Of a stretch of 64,000 bases of DNA, positions 22,993 to 33,676 are shown one piece after another. Numbering within the stretch: position 1 is the first letter of the stretch; each line of letters opens with the position of its first letter. The translations under genes were made by a program, and so were the position numbers. Under the pieces are notes generated by a model. That model had not been told where the DNA came from and did not search any database. It saw only the letters and a program-made list of their open reading frames with translations. The DNA lies in assembly GCA_001662425.1 (NCBI GenBank), contig BDDC01000001.1, positions 140,719 through 204,718 on the forward strand. The letters run 5' to 3'. The DNA is from Chlamydomonas sphaeroides. Lineage: Eukaryota > Chlorophyta > Chlorophyceae > Chlamydomonadales > Chlamydomonadaceae.

Positions 22993-25900
22993 CTAGCGGC
23001 TGTTCAGCCGCCGCACCGCCAGCCACAGCGCCACGTAGGCGAGCAGCAGCAGCGCCCACATCATGGCGAACAGGATGCCCACATTCTCGCCCACGCTGCC
23101 CTTGTCCGCAAAGCTCAGGTTCTCGATGACCTGCAGGGCGGGCATTTGCGGATGGGGGCGACGTCAGGTGGGGTGGGGTGAGGTGAGGTGAGATGAGGTG
23201 TGGGTTGGGGTGAGGTGAGGTGTGGGGTAAGCTAAGGTGAGGTGGGTTGTGATGGGGTGAGGCGAGCATCGGGGCACTTCCAGTGGGCGCTTCCCCGCGC
23301 TGCCCCACCAACAATCTGCCAGAGAGCGCTTGCTGCAGCGCGATGGCGAGCGCCATGCTGACCCGACCTCCCAGTGCAGGGGGCGTCGCGCGTGGCCCTC
23401 CCGGCCCCGGCTCCTACCGCCCCCGGCCGGGTCCCACCTGGTCCCCGTCGTAGCCGGGCGCACAGTTCTGGTCGGGCTTGCAGTTGATCTGGAGCCGGGG
23501 GACGCGTCGCAGGTCCGGTGAGTCAGCTGGGGTTCGCGCCGTGCGAGGTTGCCGGGCACACGCAAGGCGCCTGCGCTGCTGCCCCCACAGCTCCTCGGCC
23601 CCCCACGGCCCCCACCTGCAGGCCCGTGAACTCGTTCTTGGCCAGAGCCACGAAGCCGTAGTGCATGGGAGATATGTACTGGATCCTGGATCCGGCGGTA
23701 CGGCAGGCGGGGCAGCATGCAGGCGGGCGGCAGGGCAGCAAGAGCTGAGGAGCGGGGGTGGACGTGGGAATGGGGTACGGTGTGCATGGGCGATATGTAC
23801 TGGATCCTGTGCGTGATGGTGACGGAATTAGCAGATGCGCAAGAGCCGAAGCGCGTGGGTGGGCGTGGATATGGTGTCCAGCGCGGGGCCCAGACGGGGT
23901 TCCGTCGGCCGGGCGCAAGGCAGCTAAGGCAGTGGCAGGCATCGTCTCTGCAGACCGGTGATGCGGGCCTGACTCACCAGCTGAAGTAGGGCGGGATGGT
24001 GTCGCTGTTGACGAAGAAGCCGGAGAACACCTGGTGGTGGGCGAGCGGGCGGTGGGCCGAGGGCGGGCGCGTCATGCGGAAGCTGGCAGCAGCGCGGCAG
24101 CTAGGGTGCTCGCGGACCCCCGCCGAGGCGTCAGCTGTCCGCCTTCCACTGCCCCTGGCAATGCCGCCCCGTCTGCACCCCACACACGTCCTCCGTGTGC
24201 CCCCACAAGCGAGCACGCCATGGGCTGCCGGGCCACCACGGCTGCAAGGGCGCACCCAGGCGGGGCAAGCAGGTGCCCCGTGCATGTGCCCGCCTGCGAG
24301 GCCCCACCATGAGGGGCAGCAGGAACATGGGCACCACCGACAGGGCCTGCGGGCAAGGCGGGGGAACGGCAGCGGCGGCCGCAGCGGTCAGCCACGGCAC
24401 AACACGGCAGCCGCTGCTGCTCCAGCTCGCGGGCAGGCAGAGCTGCAGTGGAGCCCGCAGCTCACGCCCCTGCGCGCCCACGTAGTGTTGCTCGCTCCCT
24501 TCCCTCCCATCGTTTTCCCTGCCGCACCACGGCGATGTCGTTAAAGAGGCAGGACAGGAAGAAGCCCAGCGCCGCGCCGCAATTGTCCATGACGACCTGC
24601 GGAAGGGGCGAACAGGGGAGGGGGGCGGAGAATGTTGGGGCAGGAGGAAGGCGCGACCGTGGTGCGTGGTCCGGTGTGTCCGCCTTCCGGCTGCCTCTCC
24701 CCGCTGCTTTGCCCAACGCACCATGACCAGCGCGAACCAGCCAAACTTGTCGGCCTTGGCCTGGTAGCCTGCGGGCGTGCGGGAGTGGTGGGCAGAGGCG
24801 GGGAGTGGCGGGCAGTGGCGGGGAGTGGCGGGCAGTGGCGGGGAGTGGAGGCAGGGAGGCACATGCGCCGTGGAGAGCAGCCCGTCAGCCACCAGCGGTA
24901 AGGAGGCACAACATGGCACTGCGACGCCCCCAGCGGCTGTGCTCGCCGGCGGCGCCCGGCTTCATCCCAACCCAAGCTCCCTACCGATCATCCAGTAGCA
25001 GATGCAGGACGATATCACCGGCATCACCACCTGCGCCGGCAGCTCCACAGCCCACCTGGCGGGCGGGTAAGGGGCAGGCCGGGCGGCAGCGGAGGGCGCA
25101 GGCGTGGGGCCAGGGGCCGCCGAATGCCGAGCCCCTGCTAGGATTGAAGTGGGGTGGGGCCTCGCGATGCCTGCCTGCCAGCCCACCTGGACACGAAGTA
25201 GGCGGGCAGGCCGTACATTCGGCTGCCGTACTCGCGCTTGAACACGGTCTTCTCGGCGCCGAACACCTGCGCGCCCCGTCGGGGGACAGCAGCACCGATC
25301 TTACCCATGCCCACAAGCAAACAAGCTGCAACCCCAACACCTAACAACTTGCGCGCGCATGACCCGCCGTGCGAACCCCGGCAAGCCCGCCAGGCTCCTG
25401 CCTCCCCGAGCCCGTCCCCGGGTCTCACGTTGAGCACGCCCATGACGCTGCCGAAGAGGCCCTGCACCACCAGGAAAAACAGGCTGCCCAGCCGGTCCTG
25501 CACGCCGCTGAAGTCGTTGTCGATCTGGAATGGGGTGAGGGGCAGGGAGTGGGGGAGGGCGGCCAGGCGGGGGGCGTGAAGCATCCACGGCCTGAAGTGG
25601 GCGGCGTCCCGGGGCTCTTAGCCGTGTGGCACCAAACCAGCGACGCCCGACACGCGACAGGGCCCGCCCCAAGCCCCCACTCCGGCCCCTCACCCGCAGG
25701 TAGATGAGGCCCACCACCAGCGACAGGAAGATCGTCTGGTGTACGACAGGGGGTACGGCACACGTTAGGGCAAGCACAGTGAGTGGCGCCCAATCGCACC
25801 GTTGGCGGCAGCTCCCTCAGCAGCCCATGCGCCTTCACCACAACCGAACACCCCAGCGGGCCGCGCGCCCCTCTGCGCCCTCCAGCCTGCCACTCAGCGC

Positions 25901-28900
25901 CCTTCCCGAGGACCCCACCCGCCGCGACATTTTCCCTTCTACCCGGCCCCACCTGCGCCAGCTCGCCCTCCCCATGCCCACCTGCGCCAGCTCGCCCTCC
26001 CCATGCCCACCTGCGCCAGCTTGCCCTTGAACACCAGCGGGTTGCGCCAGGCGTTGCGGCCCGCGCGCTGCGCCAGGAGGCCCATCTGCAGGGGTCAAGG
26101 GCCGGCAGGAAGCCGCAGGCGGCAGCAGGGCAACCGGGCTAGGGCTTCGTGCGCGCCATGCCGGCACCCGGTACTCGCACAGCTCGGGCGACCGCATTCA
26201 TTCCGGTGCTCGCCAACCACTGCTCCCATGCCAGCCCGCACTGCCGCCGCGGCCCCTGCCGCCATACCGCACCTGCACCCACAGCGGCGCGTTGGTGTTC
26301 TCCGCCTCCTTGGCGATGCCCTGCTCCAGCAGGTCGCGGGAGGTGAAGGAGCGCAGCAGGCTGGCGGCCTGAGAGGGCAGGGCCGACACAGGGCGAGGTG
26401 CGGAGGGCAGCTCGGGACGGGGTTGAGAAACCGCATTGCCAGGCGCATGAAGGGGCTCGTGAGGTCGGGATGCGCAGTTGGGTTATGCGGCACACGGGGG
26501 GTGGTTTCCGCTGGGTGCCAAGCTGGCGCACCTGCGGGCTGCCCTTCCATGCAGCAATCAGCTCGGCGATGCGCGCTTCCTCCGCAGCTCGCCGCGCCTC
26601 CGCCGCCATTGTTTTGGCGCCCTCCGATCCGCTGCCGCCGCCGTCGAGCAGCTGCGGCAGCTTGCCGCCGCTGCCGCCTGCCACCGTCCCGTCGGCCACG
26701 TGGGCGGCGGTGCCGCCGGCGCCGCGCCCGTCGTGGGCGCTGGCGGGGTTGCTGCCGCTGGGGCTGCTGGCGTGCTCGGGGTCGTCCAACTCCTCGCGCC
26801 ATACGGCGGCATTGAGGATCTCCATGAACAGGTAGTCTGAGCGGTGGGGTGGAGGTGGGGTGGAGGGGTTGGGAGGCGGGAAGGGAGCAGAGGTGAGGGG
26901 TCGGTTGCCTTTCTTGGAGCGGGCTGCCGGGGTGGGGCTGCAGCTTACCCGCAGGGTTGGTGTAGGTGGGGCAGCGGTACCCCAGCGTCCCGAACCTGCA
27001 GGTGGGCCGGCGCATGGGCGGTTGGGTGCGGCCCACCGCCGAAACCGCCCTCGCGCCCAGCATGTGCCGTTGCCTCCTGGGCCATCCCCGAGACCTACGC
27101 CCTACCCAGCCCCAGGCCCCCAGCCCCACCAGTCCACCATGCGGTCCACGGCCCCCAGGTACACCAGCTGCGGCAGGGTTCAAGGATCAGCAGGGTTTTG
27201 GGGATCGGCAGGGTTCAAGGACCGGCAGGGGCCAAGGGTCGACAGGCTTTGTGATCGTGGCGCAGAAGACGGGTGAATCCAGGCAGAAGCCGAAGCTAGG
27301 CATTGGAAGCGAGCTAATGAAGCTGAGGTATGTACACGAGCCGCGGCAGGGGCAAAGTGGAAGCCAGGGTTTGTGGCAGTGGAACAGAGAGGAGCCAAAC
27401 CAGTGCTCAGGCCAGGTGGACACATCACTCGCGGCATGCCGCCAGGGACCCTGGCTGTGAGCGCTTGGCATGGCGTCGTGGGCAGCCTTGTCCGCGCCGC
27501 TCGGCACCCCAGCCCCTGCCTGCAGCCGCCGCGTAGCTCAGCCCTCGCCCTCTTCGGGCCTCCTCCCACCTGGCCCGCCGCCAGCACCAGCAGGTCGTCG
27601 AACAGGTGGAACACCTCGGAGCTGGGCTCTGGGGGCGGGGTGGCGGGGTTGGGGGTGGAGCGAAGCGGCTTGGCAAAGTGCTGCGGTGACAAGGCCAACA
27701 GTAGGGTGAGCCCAGAGCGTGCAGGGGCACAATGAGGCGTGAGCGGACGAAGGGACTTAAGCTAGGCCGCTCCCGTCGGCCTCGACGTGCTCACGGTGGA
27801 TGGTGCAGATCACGGTGCGGCCGTGGCGGTGCGCCACGGAGCGCAGGATGTGGACCACCTGGGCCGGGCGCGGAATGGCAGCATGGCACGGGTCGACACA
27901 CGGTGGGCAGGCGCACGGTGGCGGCGCCGGTGCTGAGGTCGGAGGCAAGCGCGCCCGCCCGATGCCCCTGGCCGCTGCTGCGCAGCCCTGCCTGGGCCTG
28001 GCCGAGCCTCGCAACCCAAGCCCGCCGACTTACCTTGAAGGCGTTGAAGGAGTCCAGTCTGGAAGCAAGGAAGGGCCATAGACACCGGTGGGTGCGTACT
28101 CCGAGATGTGCTTACGGGTGCAGGCCTCCCCAGGCAGACGAGCATGCCGCTCCGCAGCCCAGCCTGCGCCCCGGCCTCACCCGCTGCTGGGCTCGTCTAG
28201 GAACAGGATGGACGGCTCGGTGACCATCTCGCAGCCCACCGACAGTCGCCGCTTCTCGCCGCCGCTGATGCCCTTGATCTGCAAGGGCCACAGGAGGCGC
28301 GGTATTGCGGTAGGCGAACGTACAGCAGGGCAGGGCGCTTCAAGCCGGCGGGCGTTGCCTGACATCCTGCAGCCTCCCTTGCCCGCGCCGCAGCCCCTTC
28401 CCACCATGGCGCTGCCCACTACATTGTCCAGGCTGCGAGGGAGGCGGCAAGAAACTACTGAGTAACGAACTAGTCTTTCAACTGCTGAGTTACAAGGTCA
28501 GGCCAAAGCTGACAGCAGCCCGCCCAAGAGCGGGGGCGCGCAGAGCACAGAGGCGGCCACACGCAGCAGCTGTTGGCCGCACGCCTCGCTTGCCGCTGGC
28601 TTAGCAATGCATGGCGCCTGATAGCGCCCGAGGCCGGACCCCGCAAGACGTGCCAGGATGTGACGACCGGGCCCGAGCGGGACAGCAGCTACAAAGCCGA
28701 GCTCCGCGGAGCCCGCTGCTGCTGAGCCTCAGGAACCGATAGTGGACAGCACCTATGTGGCGGCGCCCGCTGCAGGCCCCGGCAAGCCCTGCAGGAGGGC
28801 TGCGCGGGCAAGCTGGCCCCAGCGGGGGCATCGCCCATGTGGCGGTGCCCGCTGCCGGCCGCACCTGCCGTGCAGGTTGAGCAGGTCGGCCACCTCGAGA

Positions 28901-29925
28901 GCCCGCTGCACCTTTTGCGCCCCTGCAGGCGTGCGCAGGACGGCAGGTGTGGGCAGCGTGCGCTGGGAGCAGGGCGGAGCGGAGCAGCGCGGGCTTGCCA
29001 GCGCCAAGCACAGACGCAGAGGGTGGGTCTCGGTGAGAGAGGCCGATTGGCTCAAGAGCGGACTGTGGCCTGACGGCCGCACGGCCCACTCACGTGGCAT
29101 GGAGCCGGGTAGCTTGAGCACGGCGCTGAAGGTGAGCGCCTCGCGGACTGTCATGGTGTGAAGGATAACGTCCTACAGGTTGGCCGAATCCATGACGTCA
29201 TGGGCATATGAGTGTTCCAGTGAACGGCGGCGTGTGTGTGCTAGGTCAGCGCAATGGGACGCATCCGCACGCGTCAGCACGGTTGGGCTTGCCGGCGGCA
29301 CGACCGTGCTGTGCTCACCTCCTGGTGCACGAAACCGCTTATGCGGCGCATCTTGGGGCCGTCCACCTCGACCCCGTTGACCTGCACGCTGCCTATGGTG
29401 TGTTTGGCCACTCCGAAGCCAGCCTGCATGCGGTTCGGGGTTGTATTGCGGCGAGCTAGGGCCTTGCCTGGGAACCCAGGGACGGTGGCGGGCGACCAAG
29501 CAAGCTCACCAGCGTGTTGAGAAAGGTGGTCTTGCCAGCCCCGCTGGCGCCCATAACGGCCGTGACGCGCGCATACTCAATGACGCCGTTCACGTCCTGC
29601 GCCAGGGTGGGCCGCGCGCGCGAGGGTGGCGTCAATGGGTTCGTGGCAAGAATCCACTATTCATCCAAGCAACAGCGTGCACCTTTAGGATTTGTTTGGT
29701 CGTGAAGGCCTTCTTGCCCTTCTCCTTGACCTGCACAAGGAGAAACCTTGTTGAGGGAGACGGGCGCCCTTTGGGCGCACTCACGCTCGTCTGCTCAGCC
29801 ATACAATATAATACCTGCACTTCATAGCTCAATCCTTTAAAGATAATTTGCAGCCTCGGTGCCGTGACAAGGCCATTCGGCCTCGTGCCCCTATTCTCGA
29901 CGTCGCGCTCAGAGTGTAGCGACAT
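22993..29925 (-). CDS. ABCG (WBC) half-size ABC transporter, 27 exons
   Basis: ATP-driven exporter, probably a dimer. Exons: 29925-29815, 29730-29683, 29596-29510, 29423-29319, 29172-29094, 28922-28865, 28432-28405, 28278-28181, 28058-28034, 27858-27795, 27628-27570, 27167-27130, 26995-26949, 26836-26532, 26368-26273, 26085-26011, 25735-25694, 25524-25429, 25266-25187, 25055-24985, 24768-24722, 24596-24528, 24346-24308, 24030-23978, 23685-23616, 23488-23438, 23130-22993. The phases close to 692 residues. The nucleotide-binding domain comes first: Walker A GASGAGKTT (69-77), signature ISGGE (176-180), Walker B ILFLDEP (196-202), H-loop H234. The YRCPTYTNPA linker and about six membrane helices follow. 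The loop before the last helix has two cysteines (NCKPDQNC), as in other ABCG proteins. The substrate is unknown. The 5' donor of exon 1 is ambiguous by six bases. Confidence 0.93.
23166..23268. repeat. GGTGA/GGTGG-rich simple repeat in ABCG intron 26
   Basis: An irregular run of GGTGA, GGTGG and GGTGT pentamers lies in the intron at 23131-23437. On the transcribed strand it is a C/A-rich tract and may act as a polypyrimidine-like element. Confidence 0.6.
23782..23809 (-). repeat. Copied edge of ABCG exon 25 inside the preceding intron
   Basis: Bases 23782-23809 match 23661-23688 at 27 of 28 positions. The match covers the AG of the 3' splice site and the first 25 bases of exon 25 (codons for WIQYISPMH). 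The only difference is a synonymous Ser codon change. Sequence outside the copy differs. The decoy lies 121 bases upstream of the real acceptor. Confidence 0.8.
24781..24850. repeat. 20-bp tandem repeat in ABCG intron 20
   Basis: About 3.5 copies of a unit reading GGGAGTGGCGGGCAGTGGCG lie in the intron at 24769-24984. It is a simple intronic minisatellite. Confidence 0.8.
25953..26039 (-). repeat. 29-bp tandem triplication carrying the exon-16 donor site of the ABCG gene
   Basis: Three 29-base units lie in tandem. Each reproduces the exon end CTGGCGCAG and the donor GTGGG on the minus strand, so donor boundaries occur at 26011, 25982 and 25953. Only the boundary at 26011 keeps the frame into the next exon (TIFLSLVVGL). 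The other two would add 29 or 58 bases and shift it. Confidence 0.85.
27174..27241. repeat. 17-18-bp tandem repeat in ABCG intron 11
   Basis: Four imperfect units begin CAGGGTTCAAGGATCAG or similar (positions 27174, 27191, 27208 and 27225, approximately). They lie in the intron at 27168-27569, next to the acceptor of exon 12. Confidence 0.65.
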
Positions 29926-30084
29926 AACGCCTGCTATGCAGACGTCGCTGCATAACTGTGCTTTCGCGAATATGCAATTGATAACCGGGCCCAGACATTT
30001 TTGACCTGGTAAATGAGTAAATTTGCACGACAGCTGAGCTGAGCTGCTGAGGAGTCCTCCCCGGCTCCTGCGGAGCGCGGGGCG
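29926..30084. promoter_or_regulatory. Compact divergent promoter, ABCG and coiled-coil genes
   Basis: Only 159 bases separate the two start codons, which point away from each other. The left part (29940-30030) is visibly richer in A and T than the surroundings, as expected of a shared promoter. No specific binding site is identified. Confidence 0.4.
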
Positions 30085-32784
30085 ATGTCGGAACGTGAGG
30101 CTGCACAGCTGGGTATCGACCTTCGAGCTGCACATGCGGTCCTGGATAGCCGGGACGCTGAAATTGACGGATGGCGGTCCAAGGTCGAGGAGCTGCGGGA
30201 CATGCTTGTGGCCAAAGAGCTGGTGGGCGGGGGTGGAGGCAAGGACAAGTATGTGCTGCCGGCAGACAACGCGTGCGCCAACGCGGTTGGGGGGAGGTCG
30301 GGACCCAAACGCACGGTCACACGACTCACCCGTCGCAGGCCCTAGCCAGCACTCAGCAGGCGCTGCGCTCCAGCGAGGCAGAGCGGCAGCTGCTGGCGTC
30401 CCAGTTAGCTAAGGCCGATCAGGCGGCCCGGCAAGTGGAGGCACGGTATTCACGCGACATGCAGGAGCAAGCCGACCGCAGGTGTGTCGCCCAACCCCCG
30501 TAGCAACCGCCACCGCGTCCCGAGCCCAAGCGTCACGACCACCTCCGCCACAGGGACCAGGACGTGGGGTCCATCAGCCGCTCCCGGGACGAGCAGGTGA
30601 CGTCGCTGAGCCGGCAGTTGGTGGACATGGCCGAGGAGCTGGATACGGCCCGATCCGGCATCAAGCACCTGCTGCACGAGAAGGAGCTCATGGCGCAGGA
30701 GGTAAGGGGAGGCAGTGACAAGGCAGGGGCCTGTACAGGGCGTTTCAGGCAGTTCGGGCGGCTAGGTCCGGCCCGTGGGGTGAGGGCACGGCGCTTTAGC
30801 GTGCCCGAGACCCCTTAAATAGTCTCAGCTACAACCGCATAATGACTGACGGTGTTCGTCAGGTCAGGGTGGCCTCTTCTGGGGGCGAGCCATGCACCCA
30901 TGCGCAGCTGGGACAGGTTTAGCAGTGTCGAACAGTGTCAAACAGTGCTGATCAGTGAAGGATGGGACGCCGCTCTACGCCACCGATTCCTGGGGCGCGA
31001 CGAGTGCACCGGACTCAGCATGGTAGAACGCTGCCGGTGCGCTGCGGAGCTTGCCCAAACTGCAGCATGACTCCATGGTTTGCCAGCTAAACCGAGCCCT
31101 ACACGCCTTGACAGGTGGCAGGGGCGCAGCGCAGGGCGGCGGAGGCGGTGTCGGAGGCTGAGATAGCGCAGCGCCTGGCCAAGGCCACGGAGCGCACGCT
31201 GGCAGACGCAAGGGAGGAGCGAGCCAAGGTGAGGCAGGGCCGCTTTGCTAGGGCGCAGCGTGGGGTAACAGTGGCACACTCCCGCCCCGGCCGTGCACGG
31301 AACAAGTGATTATGGTTATCTAGCACCCAGTTGGACATTTAGACTTATCATCTGGCTAAGTGCGGGCAGCTCTGAGTTTCGGGCTGCTGGGGCTCTGATG
31401 TCCGTTAGGTACTATGGAGTGTCAGCCAGCTTGGCCTGTGCAACCACCGGGCCCAGTCGCCCCGGCCGGCACGGCAAGGCCAGGCCGGTGCCTGGGGGTG
31501 GGCGTTGAAGAACATGTTGCCATACCGGTTCTCGCATTTCGGCCACAACCGCGCCCCGCCGCCTAGGAGTGGGCCCTCGGCCTCCTTGGGTTATCGGCCT
31601 TTGGCGTGCCAGTGCCCAATTGAGCGCCGTCAAGCAATGGGCCGTGAGAAATCCAACTACCGTATTGCTGCCCACTCGCACAGGCTCTGCAGCTGCGTGA
31701 CGAGCGCATCGGCGAGCTGCAGGCGCAGGTGCGGCCCACCGTGCAGACGTGCTGCATGCTCGGGGCTTGGCACACGGCGGTATGTTACACCTCCAGGCCC
31801 CAGCCCCACGTCGAAGGCCAGTCGCAGGCCTCGGCGCCGATCCGCCGCCCTTCCCCAAACACACGATGCGACACGCAACCCCAGCTGCGCATCCCCGGCT
31901 CTCCCCTCACCCGCTCCAGGTGTCGCAGCTCAGCCGCGCGGGCGACTCACGCACCGCTGAGCAGCAGGCCGCGCTGGGCGCCTGGATGACGCAGTACAAC
32001 GCGCTGCGCTCCGCCAGCGACCGCCAGGCGGCCGACCTGGACGCATCGCGGGCCGCGGAGCGCCGCACCGCTGGGGCGCTGCAAGACTGCGAGCGGCGGC
32101 TGGCGGACGCGAGCGCTGCCGCGGAGCGCGGCCAGCAGGCGGCGGCGGCGCTGCAGGCAGAGCTGCGGCGCCAGGCGGTGGTTGCGGATGCGACTCAGGC
32201 CGAGGTGCGGGCGCTGCGCAAGGAGCTGGTGCAGCAGCACGTTAGGGTGGGCGCGGCCGGCGGCGCGGCGGCGGTTGCGGCGGTGCAGGCGCAGGCGGCG
32301 GGCGCGGAGGATGTCCTGGGCAGGCTGAGCAGCCGCGCGGAGGAAGCTCTGCGGCAGCTCGAGGTAAGCGGCGGTGGTGGATGGTCGGACGCAAGAGCTG
32401 ATGGTGTCGGTGTATGGCTCTGCGGCCTCCTAACCAAACGGCGCAGGACTGCAATGCTCGCTGTCGCCTGCACGGCTCGCTTGTGCACACGTCGTGGCTG
32501 CCGCGCTGTCGTAACACGGCCGCCCAAGCAAGTACCAACAGCACGGCACGGCTGGTGCATCGCAGGCGCTGCAGGCCGGCGGCGGCACCTCGACTGCCGC
32601 GCCCGCGGCATGGTCGCCGGCTGCTTCGGCGATGGCCACGGCGGCGCCAGCGTGGGCATCCATGGCATCGCTGGGGCTGCCCTCGTACAGCTACTCTGGC
32701 CTAGCGCCGCTGTACCCGGGGGCCACGACGCCTGCATACGCTGCGCTGGTCAGTCACTTGATGGCCCTGCATGTGTTGCCGTAG
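30085..32784 (+). CDS. Coiled-coil protein of unknown function
   Basis: Exons: 30085-30222, 30339-30481, 30554-30701, 31115-31228, 31684-31728, 31920-32363, 32566-32784 (TAG at 32782-32784). The phases close to 416 residues. Nearly the whole protein is heptad-like coiled coil rich in Ala, Glu, Arg and Gln (EERAKALQLRDERIGELQAQ; SLSRQLVDMAEELDTARSGI). The last 70 or so residues are Ala/Pro/Tyr-rich (YSYSGLAPLYPG). In exon 7 a donor GCGCTG|GTCAGT at 32748 could instead join to 32920-33120 and give about 471 residues with a Cys-rich end (CECCACCPA). I cannot decide between the two endings. Exon 1 is taken to end at the consensus donor CTG|GTGGGC (30222), which keeps the heptads. The first intron spacing also allows longer forms. 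A ciliary or basal-body role would be a guess. Confidence 0.7.
30868..30920 (-). repeat. Dispersed repeat, copy A (in intron of the coiled-coil gene)
   Basis: About 53 bases on the minus strand match copies B (35926-35979) and C (47088-47148). Shared parts include CCCAGCTGCGCATGG and CTCGCCCC followed by an A/G-rich segment ending in GCCACC. It lies in the intron at 30702-31114, in the opposite orientation to copies B and C. Confidence 0.75.
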
Positions 32785-33120
32785 CTTGCAGTGCGATTCT
32801 GCCTGTTCACTTCAGACCCAGCGTGGAAGTCATTGGCGCGATTCTGCCTTGAGAGCAGCGGAGTTGAGAAGAAAGTCGTGGTCACTGCGGACACCCCTTG
32901 CGTCGTCCCCTGAGCGCAGGCAAGCTTCCCGGCGCCTCTGGGCGGGGGCTGGCGGCCGGCGCCCCGAGCTGTGGCGAGCTGCATGGCGGGCTGCGAGTGC
33001 TGTGCCTGTTGCCCCGCTCGGCAGTCAACCGCGCGCGGCGCTGCCAGCAAGGCCCCGAGGGCCAGCAAGTCGGCTCACTGCACCCCTACTAAGATGAGTT
33101 CGTACTGGAAGCCGATGTGA

Positions 33121-33676
33121 GCAGGTTGGCGGGCATTAGGAGACCTTGGTATCCGGATGGGCCCCGAAGGCCAAGGCCGGAGTGGAGCACAGCGGGACGG
33201 CAGGCAACATCGGCTGCGGCGCGTTGCAAGGCAGGAGGCAGTAGATGTCAAGGGAGTCTCCCCTGGTAGACGTCAGGGAGCCGCGAGAGGTTTCGTGCAC
33301 CGGGTGCGGACGGGGCTCCTTGCGGACGTGAGCTACACATGTCAGCCTGTTTGATGCTCGGGCCGTTGAGTGAGGGGTTATCGTGCCTCGGGCGTGGCAG
33401 GTCCGGCGCTGGGACATGCGGCGTGCGTGCGTGCCAGGCGCATCCTTCCCTGCTGCCGACATCGCCACCAGCTGTGGGTAGCGACTCACGCCAGCCTGCC
33501 AACACCGCACCAAACCCAGCAAGACATGTTTTGTCTCGTGTGGTTAGCTGCGGGCTGGACCTGTGGCTGGGTTGCGAGCACGGCACCTGTAGCGTCGCAA
33601 TGAGGACGACCAACCTGACCCCAAGCGTCGCACTCCGGGCTAACTGCTTACATACCACACCGCAAACACCAGTACA
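33121..33676. promoter_or_regulatory. Spacer upstream of the UDP-xylose synthase gene
   Basis: These 556 bases lie between the longer possible end of the coiled-coil gene and the UXS start codon, both on the plus strand. They should hold a 3' UTR and the UXS promoter and 5' UTR. No gene or clear motif was found. Confidence 0.35.

Noticed and set aside
29926..30135. Upstream extension of the ABCG reading frame to about 30135
   Set aside because: The extension begins at a non-ATG codon and would overlap the start of the divergent coiled-coil gene. The ATG at 29925 is the first in frame near the conserved region.
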